From assembly GCA_028583685.1 (NCBI GenBank), contig JAMXIF010000016.1, forward strand, positions 124,394-188,393: DNA of 64,000 bases. Reading direction: 5' to 3'. The translations under genes and the position numbers were made by a program. The DNA comes from Petaurus breviceps papuanus (Eukaryota; Chordata; Mammalia; Diprotodontia; Petauridae). Below the pieces are notes generated by a model. The model did no database searches. It saw only the letters and a list, made by a program, of their open reading frames with translations, and had not been told where the DNA came from. Positions 35,140 through 46,490 of the stretch are shown piece after piece; position 1 is the first letter of the stretch; the number at the start of each line of letters is the position of its first letter.

Positions 35140-35390
35140 GAAGGAGTCAACTATGTGCTAAAAAGACATAACACAAATTGGGGGTACTCTCAGAAAGAAG
35201 TAATTAAGATTATTGAGGACTAGGAAAGGCTTCTTGCTGAAGGTGAAAATTTAGCCAAGAAGGAAGCTAGGAGGCAGAGACGAGGAGGAAGAGAGTTCCA
35301 GGCAAGAGAGACAGCCATTGAAAATGCTTGGAGTCTGGAGATGGAGTGTTATATATGAGAAGCAGCAAGAAATCGAGTATTACTGGATTG
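35140..35390 (-). repeat. L2 LINE fragment
   Basis: GGAAAGGCTTCTTGCTGAAG, GAGGCAGAGACGAGGAGG, GCTTGGAGTCTGGAGATGGA. Confidence 0.75.
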
Positions 35391-35471
35391 CTCAATTTGA
35401 GGCTCTTTCTCACTGGCACTGACCTTTTCTCTTAATTTGATCAACTGAGACCAATTTCTTGGTGCCCACAA

Positions 35472-35504
35472 ATGAATGAATGAATGAAGATGAATGAATG
35501 AATG
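35472..35504. repeat. (TGAA)n microsatellite
   Basis: Seven to eight AATG-type units with one interruption. Confidence 0.9.
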
Positions 35505-35868
35505 GATAGTGTCCCTCATCTCCACTGTCCTCAAGGTCAGAGTCCTTTCTTTCTCTTTGTCAGGGGAAATTTTACTACTTTTCCAAAACTGATGAGAAAA
35601 GGAAAAACCTCCAAAGGAAAAGCACCAGAAGTACTGGAGCTAACAGAGACTTTGTAGAATTTCTTGTTGGGTGAGACTCGGTATTGTCTTTTTTTTTTTC
35701 TGTCACACTGTTGAGCTAAGATATCCCATTCCCACTTGTATAGCTCATTCACACTGTTTGTCAGGTACACTGCAATCTGTACAACTTCTCTGCTTTTTGT
35801 TACCTGCTTAGATAAACAGTTTCATTCATTATGCTTTTTTTTATGGCCTTTGTATAACAAGAATTTGG
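35505..35868. other. Unassigned stretch before the LDHA pseudogene
   Basis: Nothing recognised. Ends with the pseudogene's left target duplication. Confidence 0.4.
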
Positions 35869-36303
35869 CGTGGCACGATTCTGGGAGCAGTGGTCTCACA
35901 TATAACTCACAACTTTCGCAGCCTGACCAGCAACTTCGATATCCCCCCAAATGGCATCTACTATTAAGGATTAGCTGATTTTGAATGTCCTAAAGGAGGA
36001 ACAGGTTCCCCAGAACAAGATCACTGCTGTTGGGGTTGGTGCAGTTGGCATGGCATGTGCATCAGTATCTTAAAGGATTTGTCTGATGAACTTGAATTAG
36101 TTGATGTAATAGAAGACAAAACTAAAGGGAGAGATGATGGATCTCCAACATGGCAGCCTTTTCCTCAAAATGCCAAAGATTGTTTCTGGAAAAGACTACA
36201 GTGTAACTGCAAACTCAAAACTTGTCATTGTTACGGCTGGGGCACGTCAACAAGAGGGAGAATGTTGTCTTAATTTGGTCCAGTGTAATGTGAATATCTT
36301 TAT

Positions 36304-36563
<260 letters not shown>

Positions 36564-36887
36564 TAGACATATGTGGCCTGGAAGCTAAGTGACTTTCCTA
36601 AAAACTGTGTTATTTGAAGTGGTTGCAATCTGAATTCTGCCCGTTTCTGTTACCTAATGGGGGAGAGACTTGGTGTCTATTTTTCAAGTTGTCATGGATG
36701 GGTTCTTGGTGAACATGGAGACTCCAGTGTTCCTGTGTGGAGTGGTGTGAATCTTGCAGGTGTGTCTCTGAAGAATGTTAATCCTCAAATAGGAACTGAT
36801 GCTGATTCAGAGAATTGGAAAGAAGTTCATAAACAGGTGGTTGAAAGTGCTTATGGGGTGATCAAGTTGAAGGGCTATACTTAGTAG

Positions 36888-36977
<90 letters not shown>

Positions 36978-37587
36978 TAAGGCATCAATGAGGATGTCTT
37001 CCTTAGTGTCCCATGTATCTTGGGGCAGAATGGCATTTCAGATGTGGTGAAGGTAAACCTGAATCCAGAGGAGGAGAGCTGTTTAGGGAAGAGTGCAGAT
37101 ACTCTTTGGGGATTCCAGAAGGAGCTGTAATTTTAAAACCTTTTAATGTGCTGCCATCAAGAGAACATGACAGTGGTTAAGGGATTATGTATGATGCACT
37201 TTTCAAATAGGTCAAATCCTTCCTCTGATTAGTGACTGAATATCAGAAATGTAAAATCCGTGAACACACTCTAGTCTCTTCCTAAAGTTAGAAATGGGGA
37301 ATAGTAGAGTGTAACTATTTGTTTAAATCCTGTTGATGTTTGCATGTGATGTTGGATATGACTTGTATAGTCTCAGTAGTTGGTGTCAAGCAGATAGTGC
37401 CCCACAGGTATATAAACTACCTGCCTTGTATGTAGGTACTACAGGTTCCTATAGGTCCAGAAGACAACACTACGAGACACCATACAGTAGTAATTCTTTA
37501 TTGATGCATTGATTACCTTGTGCTCCTCTCCATTAGGGCTCTACAGCATGGCACCATGCATCACATTTCCAGAGGACCTGATTTTTG

Positions 37588-37590
<3 letters not shown>

Positions 37591-37622
<32 letters not shown>
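37591..37622. repeat. (CA)n microsatellite
   Basis: About 15 CA units inside the 3' UTR part of the LDHA pseudogene. Confidence 0.93.
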
Positions 37623-37627
<5 letters not shown>

Positions 37628-37929
37628 TCAATAGTTGTAAATTTCCATATTATATAAAAAGATCTGTGTATGTACAACAATGCAACCAATTCCTCAAGTG
37701 TCATACTAACCCTAAATACTGAATAAACAACAAAGAACTGAAAAAAAAAAGAATTTGGTGAGAAGCAACCAAGTACCAATAGTCTTTCTACTTCATCACT
37801 AAAACTCTACTACAACCTAAAAACTCTCTACTACATAAAACTTTCATCATTTGGACTATGGTTAGAGAAATTGATACCACTATGCAGGCCTGGGCAGGGC
37901 CAGGTAAAGTAAAAAGCCACACAAAAAAT

Positions 37930-38171
37930 TTGTGGTTGAGTTGTCAGTGGTGTTTGACTCTCTGTGACCCAATTTGGAGTTTTCTTGGCAAAGGTATTAG
38001 AGTAGTTTGCCATTTCCTTTTCCACCTCATTTTACAGATGAGGAAACTGAGGTAAACAGTTAAGTGACTTGCTCAGGGGCACACAGCTAGCAAGTGTCTG
38101 AGATCATTTGAATTCAGGTCTTCCTGACTTCAGTGGCAGCAGTCTTTACACTTCACCACCCAGCTACCCCT
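37930..38171 (-). mobile_element. MAR1-type CORE-SINE
   Basis: GTGTTTGACTCTCTGTGACC, GTTTGCCATTTCCTTTTCCA, GATGAGGAAACTGAGGTAAA, ends at ACCCAGCTACCCC. Confidence 0.9.
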
Positions 38172-38245
38172 ACAAATTCATCTACTTGCTATGATAGCCT
38201 GAATTTCCAAATGACAAGGTTTAGAGTTGGTAGAGCAGGTTCAGG

Positions 38246-38765
38246 TGTGAAAGAATTCACTTACACCTTCTCTGTAGCCATTGGGAACTTTATTTTAGTG
38301 AAAAAGTAGCATGGGATTCCTAGCAGCAAAGCTAAGTGAGACTCCGATATTTTGCAGAGCTACGTTTATATAGAGGTTTCAGAATGGTAATGTAGTTTCA
38401 GAGGTTTTTGTGGAAGTTAAAGATCAGGGACAGGATGAGGAAGATGGATGACAGGATAGGAGACACAAGATAAGGGAGACGGGAAATTTAATGACCCAGG
38501 ATGGGGGGAGACAAGGCTAGGAAGTTTTATGGTTTAAGGATTTAAGGACAGGGTAGGAGGATACAGGTTAAAGATTAAAGGACCCTGGCAACACAGCAGG
38601 AGGGAGACAAAAGCAATTCTTTTGTTAAAGGTTCAAGATAAGGGGGAAGAGGACTTTAGGGTGCCTTCAGGTTACAGAATAAACTAGGGGCTTCGCAAAG
38701 TACTGGAAAAGCGACCCTTAATATTATTTTTAACCCTTAGGGAACTGTTTGTGTCCAATTCACCA
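38246..38765 (-). mobile_element. Probable solo LTR, fossil
   Basis: TGTGAAAGAATTCAC start and a CAATTCACC end are near-inverted. On the minus strand a TATA-like CTCTATATAAAC and an AAAATAAAG poly(A) signal are present. The target duplication was not resolved. Confidence 0.55.
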
Positions 38766-38854
38766 CTATTCTTCTGGGATGATGTACAATCTTCAGGAAG
38801 GCCATACTCAAAAACTTTGTATGATGTACGAGTTCATTGGTATGTGCCTCAACT

Positions 38855-38960
38855 GTGAAAGCCTGATTACTAGTTGTGTGACCCTGGGCCTTTTCTCAGC
38901 CTTAGTTTCCTCATCTGTAAAATGACGGAATAAAGGAAGTCCTTTCCAGCTTTAAATTCA
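38855..38960 (+). repeat. MIR-type SINE
   Basis: TACTAGTTGTGTGACCCTGG, TTAGTTTCCTCATCTGTAAA. Confidence 0.8.
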
Positions 38961-39059
38961 AAAGTTTGTGGATCTGAACTGAACTGCAACCATTTCATGT
39001 GCTTGAACTTAGACTGTGACTAAGACAAGATAGGTTTTTTCATGATTATTGGGTCATTT

Positions 39060-39900
39060 GTAGCATCTAGGCAAGACCTACAAGGAGCGAGCACACTCTG
39101 GGAGGGTACAAATCCTTAGCCAGAGGCAGCGTATTCCATAGCGATCGCCCTGACAACGGTGGGATGGGCCGGATCCCGGAACCCGAGAGTAGAGCCGACG
39201 GCTTCCGGCCGGGCTTTTTAGAACAGTGCACAGACCGAGCCGGCGGACCATGAGAAGGCCGGAGCCAGGCCCGGAGCTGAGCATGGAGGGGGATGTGCTG
39301 GACACGCTTGAGGCCCTGGGGTGAGTGTATTTGGGGAGTTTTCCCCTTGGGGAGAAGCTCCGCTTCGCCCTCTTCTCTGGGCCTTTGCAGGGAATCTTTT
39401 GCCAGAACCCCGCGACCCCGGGGTTGAACGTCGCGGACTTGGGCGGGGACCGGCGTCTATGGGGTTAAATGGGGCGAGGGGTCCCGGCGCCCCGAGGGGT
39501 CAAGAACTAGCCTGAGGCCGGTGTGGTGCGTGTGGGTGTTTTTTCTTTTTAGGAGAGGGGGCAGGTCCCAAGCGCCACAGACACCCCTCCTCGCCTTTCT
39601 CCCGCCTTTCTCATCTGTCTTCTTTACCACCCCATTGTCTGGCCTTATCGGGCACGTCCCACCCCGTCGAGGCAGCCGCCAGCCTAACGGGACGAAGGAA
39701 CCACCCTGGGAGCCCGCGCCTAGCGCCCCCTCTGCGGGAGGGCGGACGGGCTCAGGAAACGCCTCCCGCTGGAGACTTTCCGGTGGGCCGGGAAGAAGTG
39801 GGGGTGGAGGAGGGGAGGGTTTGCGGAATCACCCGCTACCGCTACCCCTCCCCCTCCCCCCCAAGGAGGGACGGTCAAATGGAAATTTTCGCGAGGCCAC
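39060..39900 (+). promoter_or_regulatory. FAM98B CpG-rich promoter / 5' UTR region
   Basis: This is the only block of the window with frequent CpG and GC-rich sequence. It spans the first exon and about 190 bp upstream. A CTTCCGG motif at 39202-39208, 42 bp before the start codon, is a classic ETS-family (GABP/ELK type) site often found at transcription starts of housekeeping genes. No TATA box is evident at a suitable distance. The start site itself cannot be fixed from sequence; it is inferred to lie around 39.1-39.24 kb. The 3' flank holds G-rich and C-rich runs (39790-39870). Confidence 0.75.
39250..39320 (+). CDS. FAM98B: FAM98B coding exon 1
   Basis: This exon encodes 23 codons plus two bases (GG) of the glycine codon completed in exon 2. 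The start ATG at 39250 has A at -3 and matches the N-terminus I recall for human FAM98B (MRGPEPGPQ...). A second in-frame ATG at codon 12 (39283) has a stronger context (A at -3, G at +4) and begins the segment MEGDVLDTLEALG shared across the family, so some leaky initiation there is possible. The donor GTGAGT at 39321 is close to consensus. The exon sits inside the CpG-rich block. Confidence 0.93.
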
Positions 39901-40500
39901 TAGGTGGCGTAGCGCATAGAGCGCCCAGCTTGGAATCTGGGACCTGAGTTCTAACTTGGCCAAGTCCCTTTGCCTCTGTCCGTCCCAGTCAACTCATCTG
40001 TAAAACAGGGAGTAAAAGCTTCTGCCTCCCAGGGTTGTTGTGGAGATCCAATGAGATAACCGTTGTAAAATGTTTTACAGACATTAAAGCATTCTACAGT
40101 GTGTCCCAAATGTCTTAGTGCAGTCTTGAGTATCATCAATATCATACAGGTGCACCGAAGCTCTTAGTGCGGTTTTAAGCTTTATTATTAGTAGTATTAT
40201 CATCTAGCATTTACACCGAGTGTCCCAAGACCCTTAGTGAAATTTTATTATTGGTAATAGTAGTAGTATTATCCTCATCTGGCATTTATACAGGGTGTCC
40301 CAAAACTTTTAGTACAGTTTTAAGCTTTATTTTTAAATCTATCATTTTTAGTATTATCATCACCTAGCTTTTATACAGGGTGTAGCAAAACTCTTTCTGC
40401 GCATGAAGCTTTATTATTAGCTAGCATCTATACAAGTTGGCTCAAAAGTCTTAATGCAGTCCACTTTTTGCACACACTATATAAATGCTAGTTATAATTA
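39893..40500 (+). repeat. MIR/THER1-type CORE-SINE split by a tandem array
   Basis: Body 39893-40092 (CACTAGGTGGCGTAGCGCAT, CTCATCTGTAAAACAGGG, GGGTTGTTGTGGAGATCCAA). Its expected 3' end, ACTATATAAATGCTAGTTAT, appears only at about 40477-40500, after the array. Confidence 0.75.
40093..40475. repeat. Degenerate tandem array of a mariner-like terminus
   Basis: About six units start near 40097, 40145, 40212, 40289, 40373 and 40429. The shared pattern is ACAGGGTGTCCCAAAACTTT, then TAGTGCAGTTTTAAGCTTTA and a TTATTAGTAGTATTATCATC spacer. CAGGGTGTCCCAAAAGTCTT is a familiar start of mariner-type inverted repeats. The units are direct, not inverted. Confidence 0.8.
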
Positions 40501-40586
40501 CTACTGCTGCTGCTGCTACTACTACTACTACTACTACCACCACTACCACCACCACCACCACCACCACCACCACCACTACCACTTTT
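40497..40586. repeat. Trinucleotide microsatellite (CTG/CTA/CCA)n
   Basis: (CTG)n passes into (CTA)n and then (CCA)n over about 80 bp. It lies at the 3' end of the THER1 copy in FAM98B intron 1. Confidence 0.95.
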
Positions 40587-40634
40587 TCCCGGAGGCTGTA
40601 GTGAAGGCATTTCCTTGAATAAATGAAAATGAAT

Positions 40635-40760
40635 TTTCAGAAGCATTTATCAAGCACTTGCCAAGTACTAAGCATATAACTAGAAAAGTTAAGACAGTCC
40701 CTGCTCTCAAGGAACTCACATTTTAATGGGAGAGACAGGGTAGATGTAGGGTCCATCTGC
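40635..40760 (-). repeat. L2 LINE 3' end
   Basis: GCATTTATCAAGCACTTGCC, TCCCTGCTCTCAAGGAACTC. Confidence 0.75.
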
Positions 40761-40812
40761 AAATAAGATGAATCAGTGGAGCTGCTTTATTTCATTTACT
40801 TTTATTCGTTTT

Positions 40813-40971
40813 TTCTTTGCATTTTTTGGATGGGCAGTTGGGGTTAAGTGACTTGCCCAAGGTCACACAGCTAGTATATGTTAAGTGTCTGAGGTCGGAT
40901 TTGAACTCAGGTCCTTCTGACTCCATGCCATGCTCTATTCACCACACCACCTAGCCGCCCACGTTTATTCA
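40813..40971 (-). mobile_element. tRNA-derived SINE
   Basis: GGCAGTTGGGGTTAAGTGAC, TTGAACTCAGGTCCTTCTGA, ends at CACCTAGCCGCCC. Flanked by TTTATTCGTTTTT and TTTATTCATTTTT. Confidence 0.9.
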
Positions 40972-40984
40972 TTTTTAGCACACT

Positions 40985-41060
40985 GTCTGGCAAAGTTTAT
41001 CCCAATGGCTGGCACATAGGTGCTTAATAAATGCTTGCTGATTTGATTCTTTCCCCTGCA
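40985..41060 (+). repeat. L2 LINE 3' terminus
   Basis: CTGGCACATAGGTGCTTAAT with AATGCTTGCTGATTTG. Confidence 0.8.
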
Positions 41061-41249
41061 GTGACAGCACTTGGTCTCAGAGTATATCTGCTGCTGGGTA
41101 AAGGTGGCAGTGCTCATTTTGGGAGTGGTGGAAATGATCAACTTAGCTACAGAAACTGCAGGAGCAAAATGTTGAAATTTTAGTGAGGCTATTAGTCAGT
41201 TTGCTTGATGAGAGTATGGGCCTGTGATTGCATTGGTACAGGAACTTCA

Positions 41250-41460
41250 GATGAGGAAACTCCTTGTACCAATTGTTTTTGCCATTGTAAGGACCAAGAG
41301 AGCAAAGTGACTTGCTGTAGGTTGCACAGAAGTTGGGACTTCAACTGAAGTCTACCAGACTCAGAACATCTGCCCCCCATCTACAGTTCCAAAAACTGAC
41401 TCAACAATAATAACAACAATAATTGTAATAACTGACATTTATATAGCACCTTTGATCCTA
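41250..41460 (-). repeat. MIR/THER1-type fragments
   Basis: AAGTGACTTGCTGTAGGTTG, GGACTTCAACTGAAGTCT. A second start AATAATAACAACAATAATTG at about 41405. Confidence 0.6.
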
Positions 41461-42021
41461 TCCCTTTTGGCTTCATTAGCAAGTTGCCTCTACTGTTGTT
41501 TCCACTGTTACATGCAAACAATTCCTATCTACTGGGTTCTTCCCTGCTGCCTGCAAACATGTCCATGTCTACCCCTTCTTTAAAAAACCCTGGCTCTGTG
41601 CCTCTATCTGTTTTTTTTTTTTTATCTCTTCTAGGCTAAACACCTTGAGAAAGTACTTTTCGCCTGCTTATTGGTAACCTGCCCCTCAGTCTGGCTTCTG
41701 ACCTCATTCATTTGAAACTTCATTCACTCTTTCTAGAGTTGTCAGTTATCTCTTTTAATTGCCATATCCAGTGGCCCATTCTCAAATCTCATCTTTCTTG
41801 ACCTGTCTTTAACTTTTGATATTGTTGATTACAGTACCTCTTGTATATTCTCTCCTCTAGGTTTTTGTGACAGTTTTTTTTTTTCCTGGTTCTCTTACTG
41901 GTTCTTTCCCTACTATCTGACCACTCCTTTACAGTTTCTTTGATTATATCTTAATGTCATACCTACTAACAATTAGATTCCTCCAAGGCTTTGTTTTGGA
42001 CCCTATTCTCTTCTCCTTCTG

Positions 42022-42232
42022 TATGAGGGGGTTATTAACCTGGGATCCCACAGAGTGCATTTATATTTCAGGGGGGGGGTCTGTGAATTTGGATGGAAAA
42101 AATACATTTTTACTTAACCATAGTTGACTTCTTTTGCAATTCCTTGTGTTTTATGCATTTTACAAACATTATGCTGAGATAGGGTTCATAGGGCTTCAGT
42201 AAACAAGAAGGGTCCATGACGCAAAAATGTTC
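42022..42232 (+). mobile_element. hAT-type non-autonomous DNA transposon
   Basis: GGGGGTTATTAACCTGGGAT start, GCATTTTACAAACATTATGC, GGGTCCATGACGCAAAAATG end. The reverse-complement relative is at 51449-51670. Confidence 0.6.
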
Positions 42233-42884
42233 ATGTGAAGAAATCCTGCTCTGTACTTTCTCATTTGATGGTCTTACCAGCTTTCATGGGTTCAGTTATT
42301 ATCTTTATGCAGATGGTTGTCAGGTCAAGGTATCCAGCCCCAGTCTCTCTCCTAAGCTTTGGTTTCCCACTGCCAATTACCTTTTGTGTATCTCTTGCTA
42401 GATGTCTCAAAGGCATCCAAATCCTCTCCTCTTCCCAACTTTTCTGTTATTGTCGAGCGCTCTGATATACTTCCTGTCACCCAGACTTGTGACATTGGTG
42501 TCATTGTATTCACCTCACAAATCTGTCTTCAGATTTTCATGTCATCTCCCTTTTCTCCTCTGTCACAGCCTCTACCCAGGTGCAGGCCCTCATCATGTGT
42601 CACCTGGATTATTGCAATAGCCTGCTGGTGGGTTTACTTGCCTCAACTCTCTCTGCACTCCAATCTATCCTCCATTCAGCTGCCAAAGATATTTTCCTTT
42701 TGGCTTGACCCTATCACCCCACTACTTGCTTGTTATGAGGATTAAATGACGTAATTTATGTGAAAGCACCTTGAAAATTCTAAAAGGGCTCTTTGGGTCC
42801 CTGGTTTTGAGAGGTGAATATTTTGCCTTACCTTACTGAAAGCCAGGCTTCCACTTCACTCCCACTTCTTACAGATGCCTTACT

Positions 42885-42906
42885 CTGTGTGTGTGTGTGT
42901 GTGTGT
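42885..42906. repeat. (TG)n microsatellite
   Basis: About 10 TG units within the L2. Confidence 0.9.
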
Positions 42907-43266
42907 ACCCATTCTGTTCTCCTCCCCTCAGCTTTCTAGCAACACTTTATTTGTTGTCTTTCCCCATTAGAATGTAAACTTCTTGAGGGCAAGAAATATC
43001 TTGTTTGCTTATGTTTTATTCCCCCACTTAGTACAGTGCCTGCTACATAGTAAAGTCTTGATAAATGCTGTGTTGATCCATCTATTAATATAGTAAGTAT
43101 GTGAACATATGTGTAACTCAAAATAAGACCATTATGAAGAAACCATGCCTAACCCTGTATGGTTCTTCAACAGTTATGCCAAATGCTGACTTGTAAGAAA
43201 AGCTACATATTAATCACTCAGAATTATGTTGCTCTAGTTTTTACTTATTTATTCTTTTCTTTCTAG

Positions 43267-43415
43267 GTACGATGGTCCTCTCTTAGAAGAACAAGCACTT
43301 ATCAAAGCAGTAGAAAGTGGCCTGTCCTCACCTGAATTTTCAGAGCTCTGCATTTGGTTAGGATCTCAGATAAAACCATTATGTGACTTAGAAGAAAGCA
43401 TCTCTTCAACATCTG
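43267..43415 (+). CDS. FAM98B: FAM98B coding exon 2
   Basis: A 149-nt exon. The acceptor is TTTCTTTCTAG just before 43267. It encodes YDGPLLEEQALIKAVESG, then the SSPEFSELCIWLGSQIKPLC segment, in the first part of the calponin-homology-like fold. One base (G) is left over and completes a glycine codon with exon 3. The donor is GTATTT (43416), which departs from consensus at +4 to +6. A better-looking GTATGT at 43456 would put a stop in the spliced frame, so the weak donor is the one chosen. Confidence 0.92.
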
Positions 43416-43419
43416 GTAT

Positions 43420-44600
43420 TTCCATTGAATTTCATTTACCTTTTCGTTCAATATAGTATGTCGTTAAGTCTTTTTTTAAAAAAAATAGTTTCCTTAGCTT
43501 TATTTTTAATATGCAAAGAAGTCATTATTTAATATTCTTAGCATTTGGTGATTGGAATCAGTTTGGTTTATTGGAAAATGTGAAGAACCTTAACTATACT
43601 GTCACTATGAGGATATTTTGCTTCAGAAAAAACAGTATATCAAAATTATGTTAATCCAATTTAAATTTATCTAAAATTGATTATTACAGTTTATATTCAA
43701 AATACTGTTTTTCCAGGTATCTTAGATGCCATTTTGGTCTTTAATTTTTAAAAGAGACATAATCTGAACATGTTAATTCAAAGTCAGTTTTTTTAGTCCA
43801 TTTTGTTTTGAATTACTTGATTTGGAATTTCTACAGTATAAAATGAAAATTTTACAAAATTTTTGACAGTTTGGGGAAATTCCTGGGTAGTCTTTTACCA
43901 GGGATCAGATTGTTAGCTTGTTTGAACTTACACCTCGTTCCCTACTGAACTCATGTTCAGTAAAGCTCCAAGGTTCAATGACAGTGGGAACAGTGGCTGC
44001 CATGGCTCTGTAGATAACATGTTTTTAATAGGACTACTTGTATATAGAATTGAATCAAATGTCTAGAAGAATCTATTTTTTTGACTACACATGGAAGACT
44101 TTCTGAATCAACATTCATACATAGCAATCAACAGCCAACATAGCAGAAAAACAGGCTGCTATCATATGACTTCAGAAAATAAAAGTGAGCATTTAAATTC
44201 AGTCCAAGAATTGTACATAACTGAATATACACAGATAGGATGGAAGTTGTTAATTTGTTGTGAAGTCAGTGAATATATGATGGTGGTCACACATGGTTTT
44301 ATGTAATGGTGACAGACAGAATTTTCAAATCATCTCTTTATACAGAAAAGTATGCTGCATATTTAAAAAATTATAGTGATTTAAGTATGAAAATGCTTAT
44401 AAGCTCTAACTTGTCAAATTAATGTCCTTATGTTAAATTGTCAAAATGAGTTGCTAGTCATTTTTTAAAGAGATTAAAACTTTAATTTTCAATTGCCTTT
44501 ACCAAAACTTGGGGCAGCATATATATCTGAGGAAATAATTTGAAATAAGGGGGAAAAATGTAAGTTAATAATTTGGAATTAAATATGAGGCCCAGGTCAA
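43420..44600. other. Intron 2 start, nothing recognised
   Basis: AT-rich intronic sequence without a repeat family I can name. The 71-codon frame at 44091-44306 is unsupported. Confidence 0.45.
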
Positions 44601-46490
44601 GATCATAGAATTTGAGAGTTGGGAGAGACTCCAGCAGCCATCTAGACTAACCCCATTCACAGAAACAATCCCTACTATAACAAATGAAGCATGTGATCAT
44701 CTGGAGACCTCCAAGGAGGGGGTAGGGAACCCATCACCTCTTGAAGCGATCTGTTCTGTTTTTGGACTGCTTTAATTAGTTAGCAGGCAGCTAGGTGGCA
44801 TGGTGGATGGAGCACTAGAACTGGAGTCAGAAAGACCTGAATTCATATCAGGCCTCAAACACGTACTAGCTGTGTTACCCTAGATAAGTCACCCAACCCT
44901 GTTTGCCTCAGTTTCTTCGTCTATGAACTGGAAAGGGAAATGGCAAACCACTTCAGTATCTGCCAAGACCCCAGATAGGGTCACAAAAAGTTAGAAATGA
45001 TTGAAATGACTCAACAACAACAGCAACAACAACAAATTAGTTAGTAATTCCTTTCTAGTATCAAGCCTAAACTTGAGTGTTTTTGACTTCCAACTCTTCT
45101 TCTATATTCTGCCCTGTTGGGTCAAACAGAACAAATCTAATTCCTCCTCCACAGCATAGCTCTTCAGATGATTGGAAACCTGCTCTCTTGTCCCTCCTTG
45201 AGTCTTTTCTTGGCTAAACAGCCCCAGTTTCTCAAGACCCTTCATTATCCTGGTTGTCTTTCTGTGGATATACTCCAGCTTATCCTTCTTAAAAAGTGGT
45301 ACCCAGAACTGAAAAATACCCAGTTGAAGTCTGACAGGGCAGGGTGCAGGGGAACAATCACCTTTCTATTCTTGGCATCATTGTCTCCCTTAACACAGGC
45401 TAAGATCACATTATCTTTTTTGGCCATTACATCACACAGAAAAACTATTATCTAATTATCCTCATTCTTATGCTTGTGGGATTTTTTTTATACCCAAGCA
45501 CAATACATTGCATTTATTCCTTTTGAATTTCATTTTTAAAAATTCAGCCTAGTGCCTGTCACCTTACTCTGTCATTCAATGTGTTAGCTACCCCTTCTCA
45601 GCTTAGTGCAGTTTGCAGATTTTATGAGCTTGTCATCTATACATTTTTTTCATATCATAGATAAAAAATGTTCAACAGCAAAGGACCAAACACAGATTGT
45701 TGGGGTTCTCTACTGGAGCTCTCCTGCCAAATTGATATTTAGCCATTAACAGCTCCTTTTTGACAATCCAACCAGTCCTGAATCCATTTCCTTGTAGTTT
45801 AATCCCTATCTTTCAGTCTGTACAAGAATAATATCTCATTATTGCCAAAAGATTTTTAAAAAGGCTACTTCTCTTAATTTAGTAATCCTGTCTTACAAGG
45901 AAATAAGTTGAATTTGGCATTACTAGTTTTTGGTGAGCCATTTTTCCTCTTAGTAATTACTGCTTCCCTATCTAGATATTTACCAACCATCCCTTTAATG
46001 ATACATCCTAGAATTTTCCCAGAAATCAGTCATGCTTATTAATGGCCTATAGTTTGTAAACTACTTTTGCCATTTTTTGGAAATAGGAACATATTTGCCT
46101 TTCTCTAATTTTTGGTACCATTTCCATTTTCTGCGATGAGTCAGAAAAAACTTACAGTGACTCAACAATTACATTTGATGCCTCTTTTTGGACTTAAGGA
46201 TGTAGTTCATCTGGGCATAATGACTTGAATTTATCATGGATCTCTAGGTGCTTTCTTACTATGTCCTTACTTAAGTATCAGCTTTGTCGTTTTTTTTTTG
46301 TTTTGTTTTGTCATTTTCAGTGTAAAGGCATTCCCTTTTGCTTAGGAAACAAAATAAATATCCAGCAGTTCTACCTTCCCTACCCTAAGCAAAGGGCCTA
46401 TTCCTTCTTTGACCTTCTTTTTTCTCCCAGGTTCTCCTTAGCTTCCCTTGTCAACCTCAACCCATTTTGATATTTAGCAATCGGGGCACT
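44600..46490 (-). mobile_element. L3/CR1 LINE, long decayed copy of ORF2 and 3' end
   Basis: Antisense CR1 sequence: CACCTCTTGAAGCGATCTGT, CATTATCCTGGTTGTCTTTC, GACAGGGCAGGGTGCAGGGG, TGTTCAACAGCAAAGGACCA, AACCATCCCTTTAATGATAC, GATGTAGTTCATCTGGGCAT. Spans most of the region encoding the RT C-terminus. A MAR1 SINE sits inside. Confidence 0.82.
44779..45035 (+). mobile_element. MAR1-type CORE-SINE nested in L3/CR1
   Basis: GCAGGCAGCTAGGTGGCATG head, CTAGCTGTGTTACCCTAG core, AAATGACTCAACAACAACAG tail. TTAGTTAG flanks both ends (about 44773 and 45036). Confidence 0.92.

Larger units (their letters stand above)
41465..43085 (+). mobile_element. L2 LINE ORF2 (reverse transcriptase) and 3' end
   Basis: RT landmarks survive as LDLSLTFDIVDY (about 41803), DPILFSF (about 42000), HGFSYYLYADG (about 42285, in place of ...YADD) and LDYCNSLLVG (about 42603). 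The terminus GTAAACTTCTTGAGGGCAAG and CAGTGCCTGCTACATAGTAA follows. Many breaks; contains a hAT insertion. Confidence 0.85.

Noticed and set aside
39060-39249. A divergent gene sharing the FAM98B promoter
   Set aside because: No minus-strand exon with a donor site or family similarity was found upstream.
39521-39919. 132-codon open frame in the CpG-rich block after exon 1
   Set aside because: GC-rich DNA has few stops. It lies in intron 1, lacks splice sites and is low-complexity (Gly/Pro/Leu runs).
40497-40586. CRISPR-like or minisatellite array
   Set aside because: Simple trinucleotide microsatellite without spacers, in a vertebrate genome.
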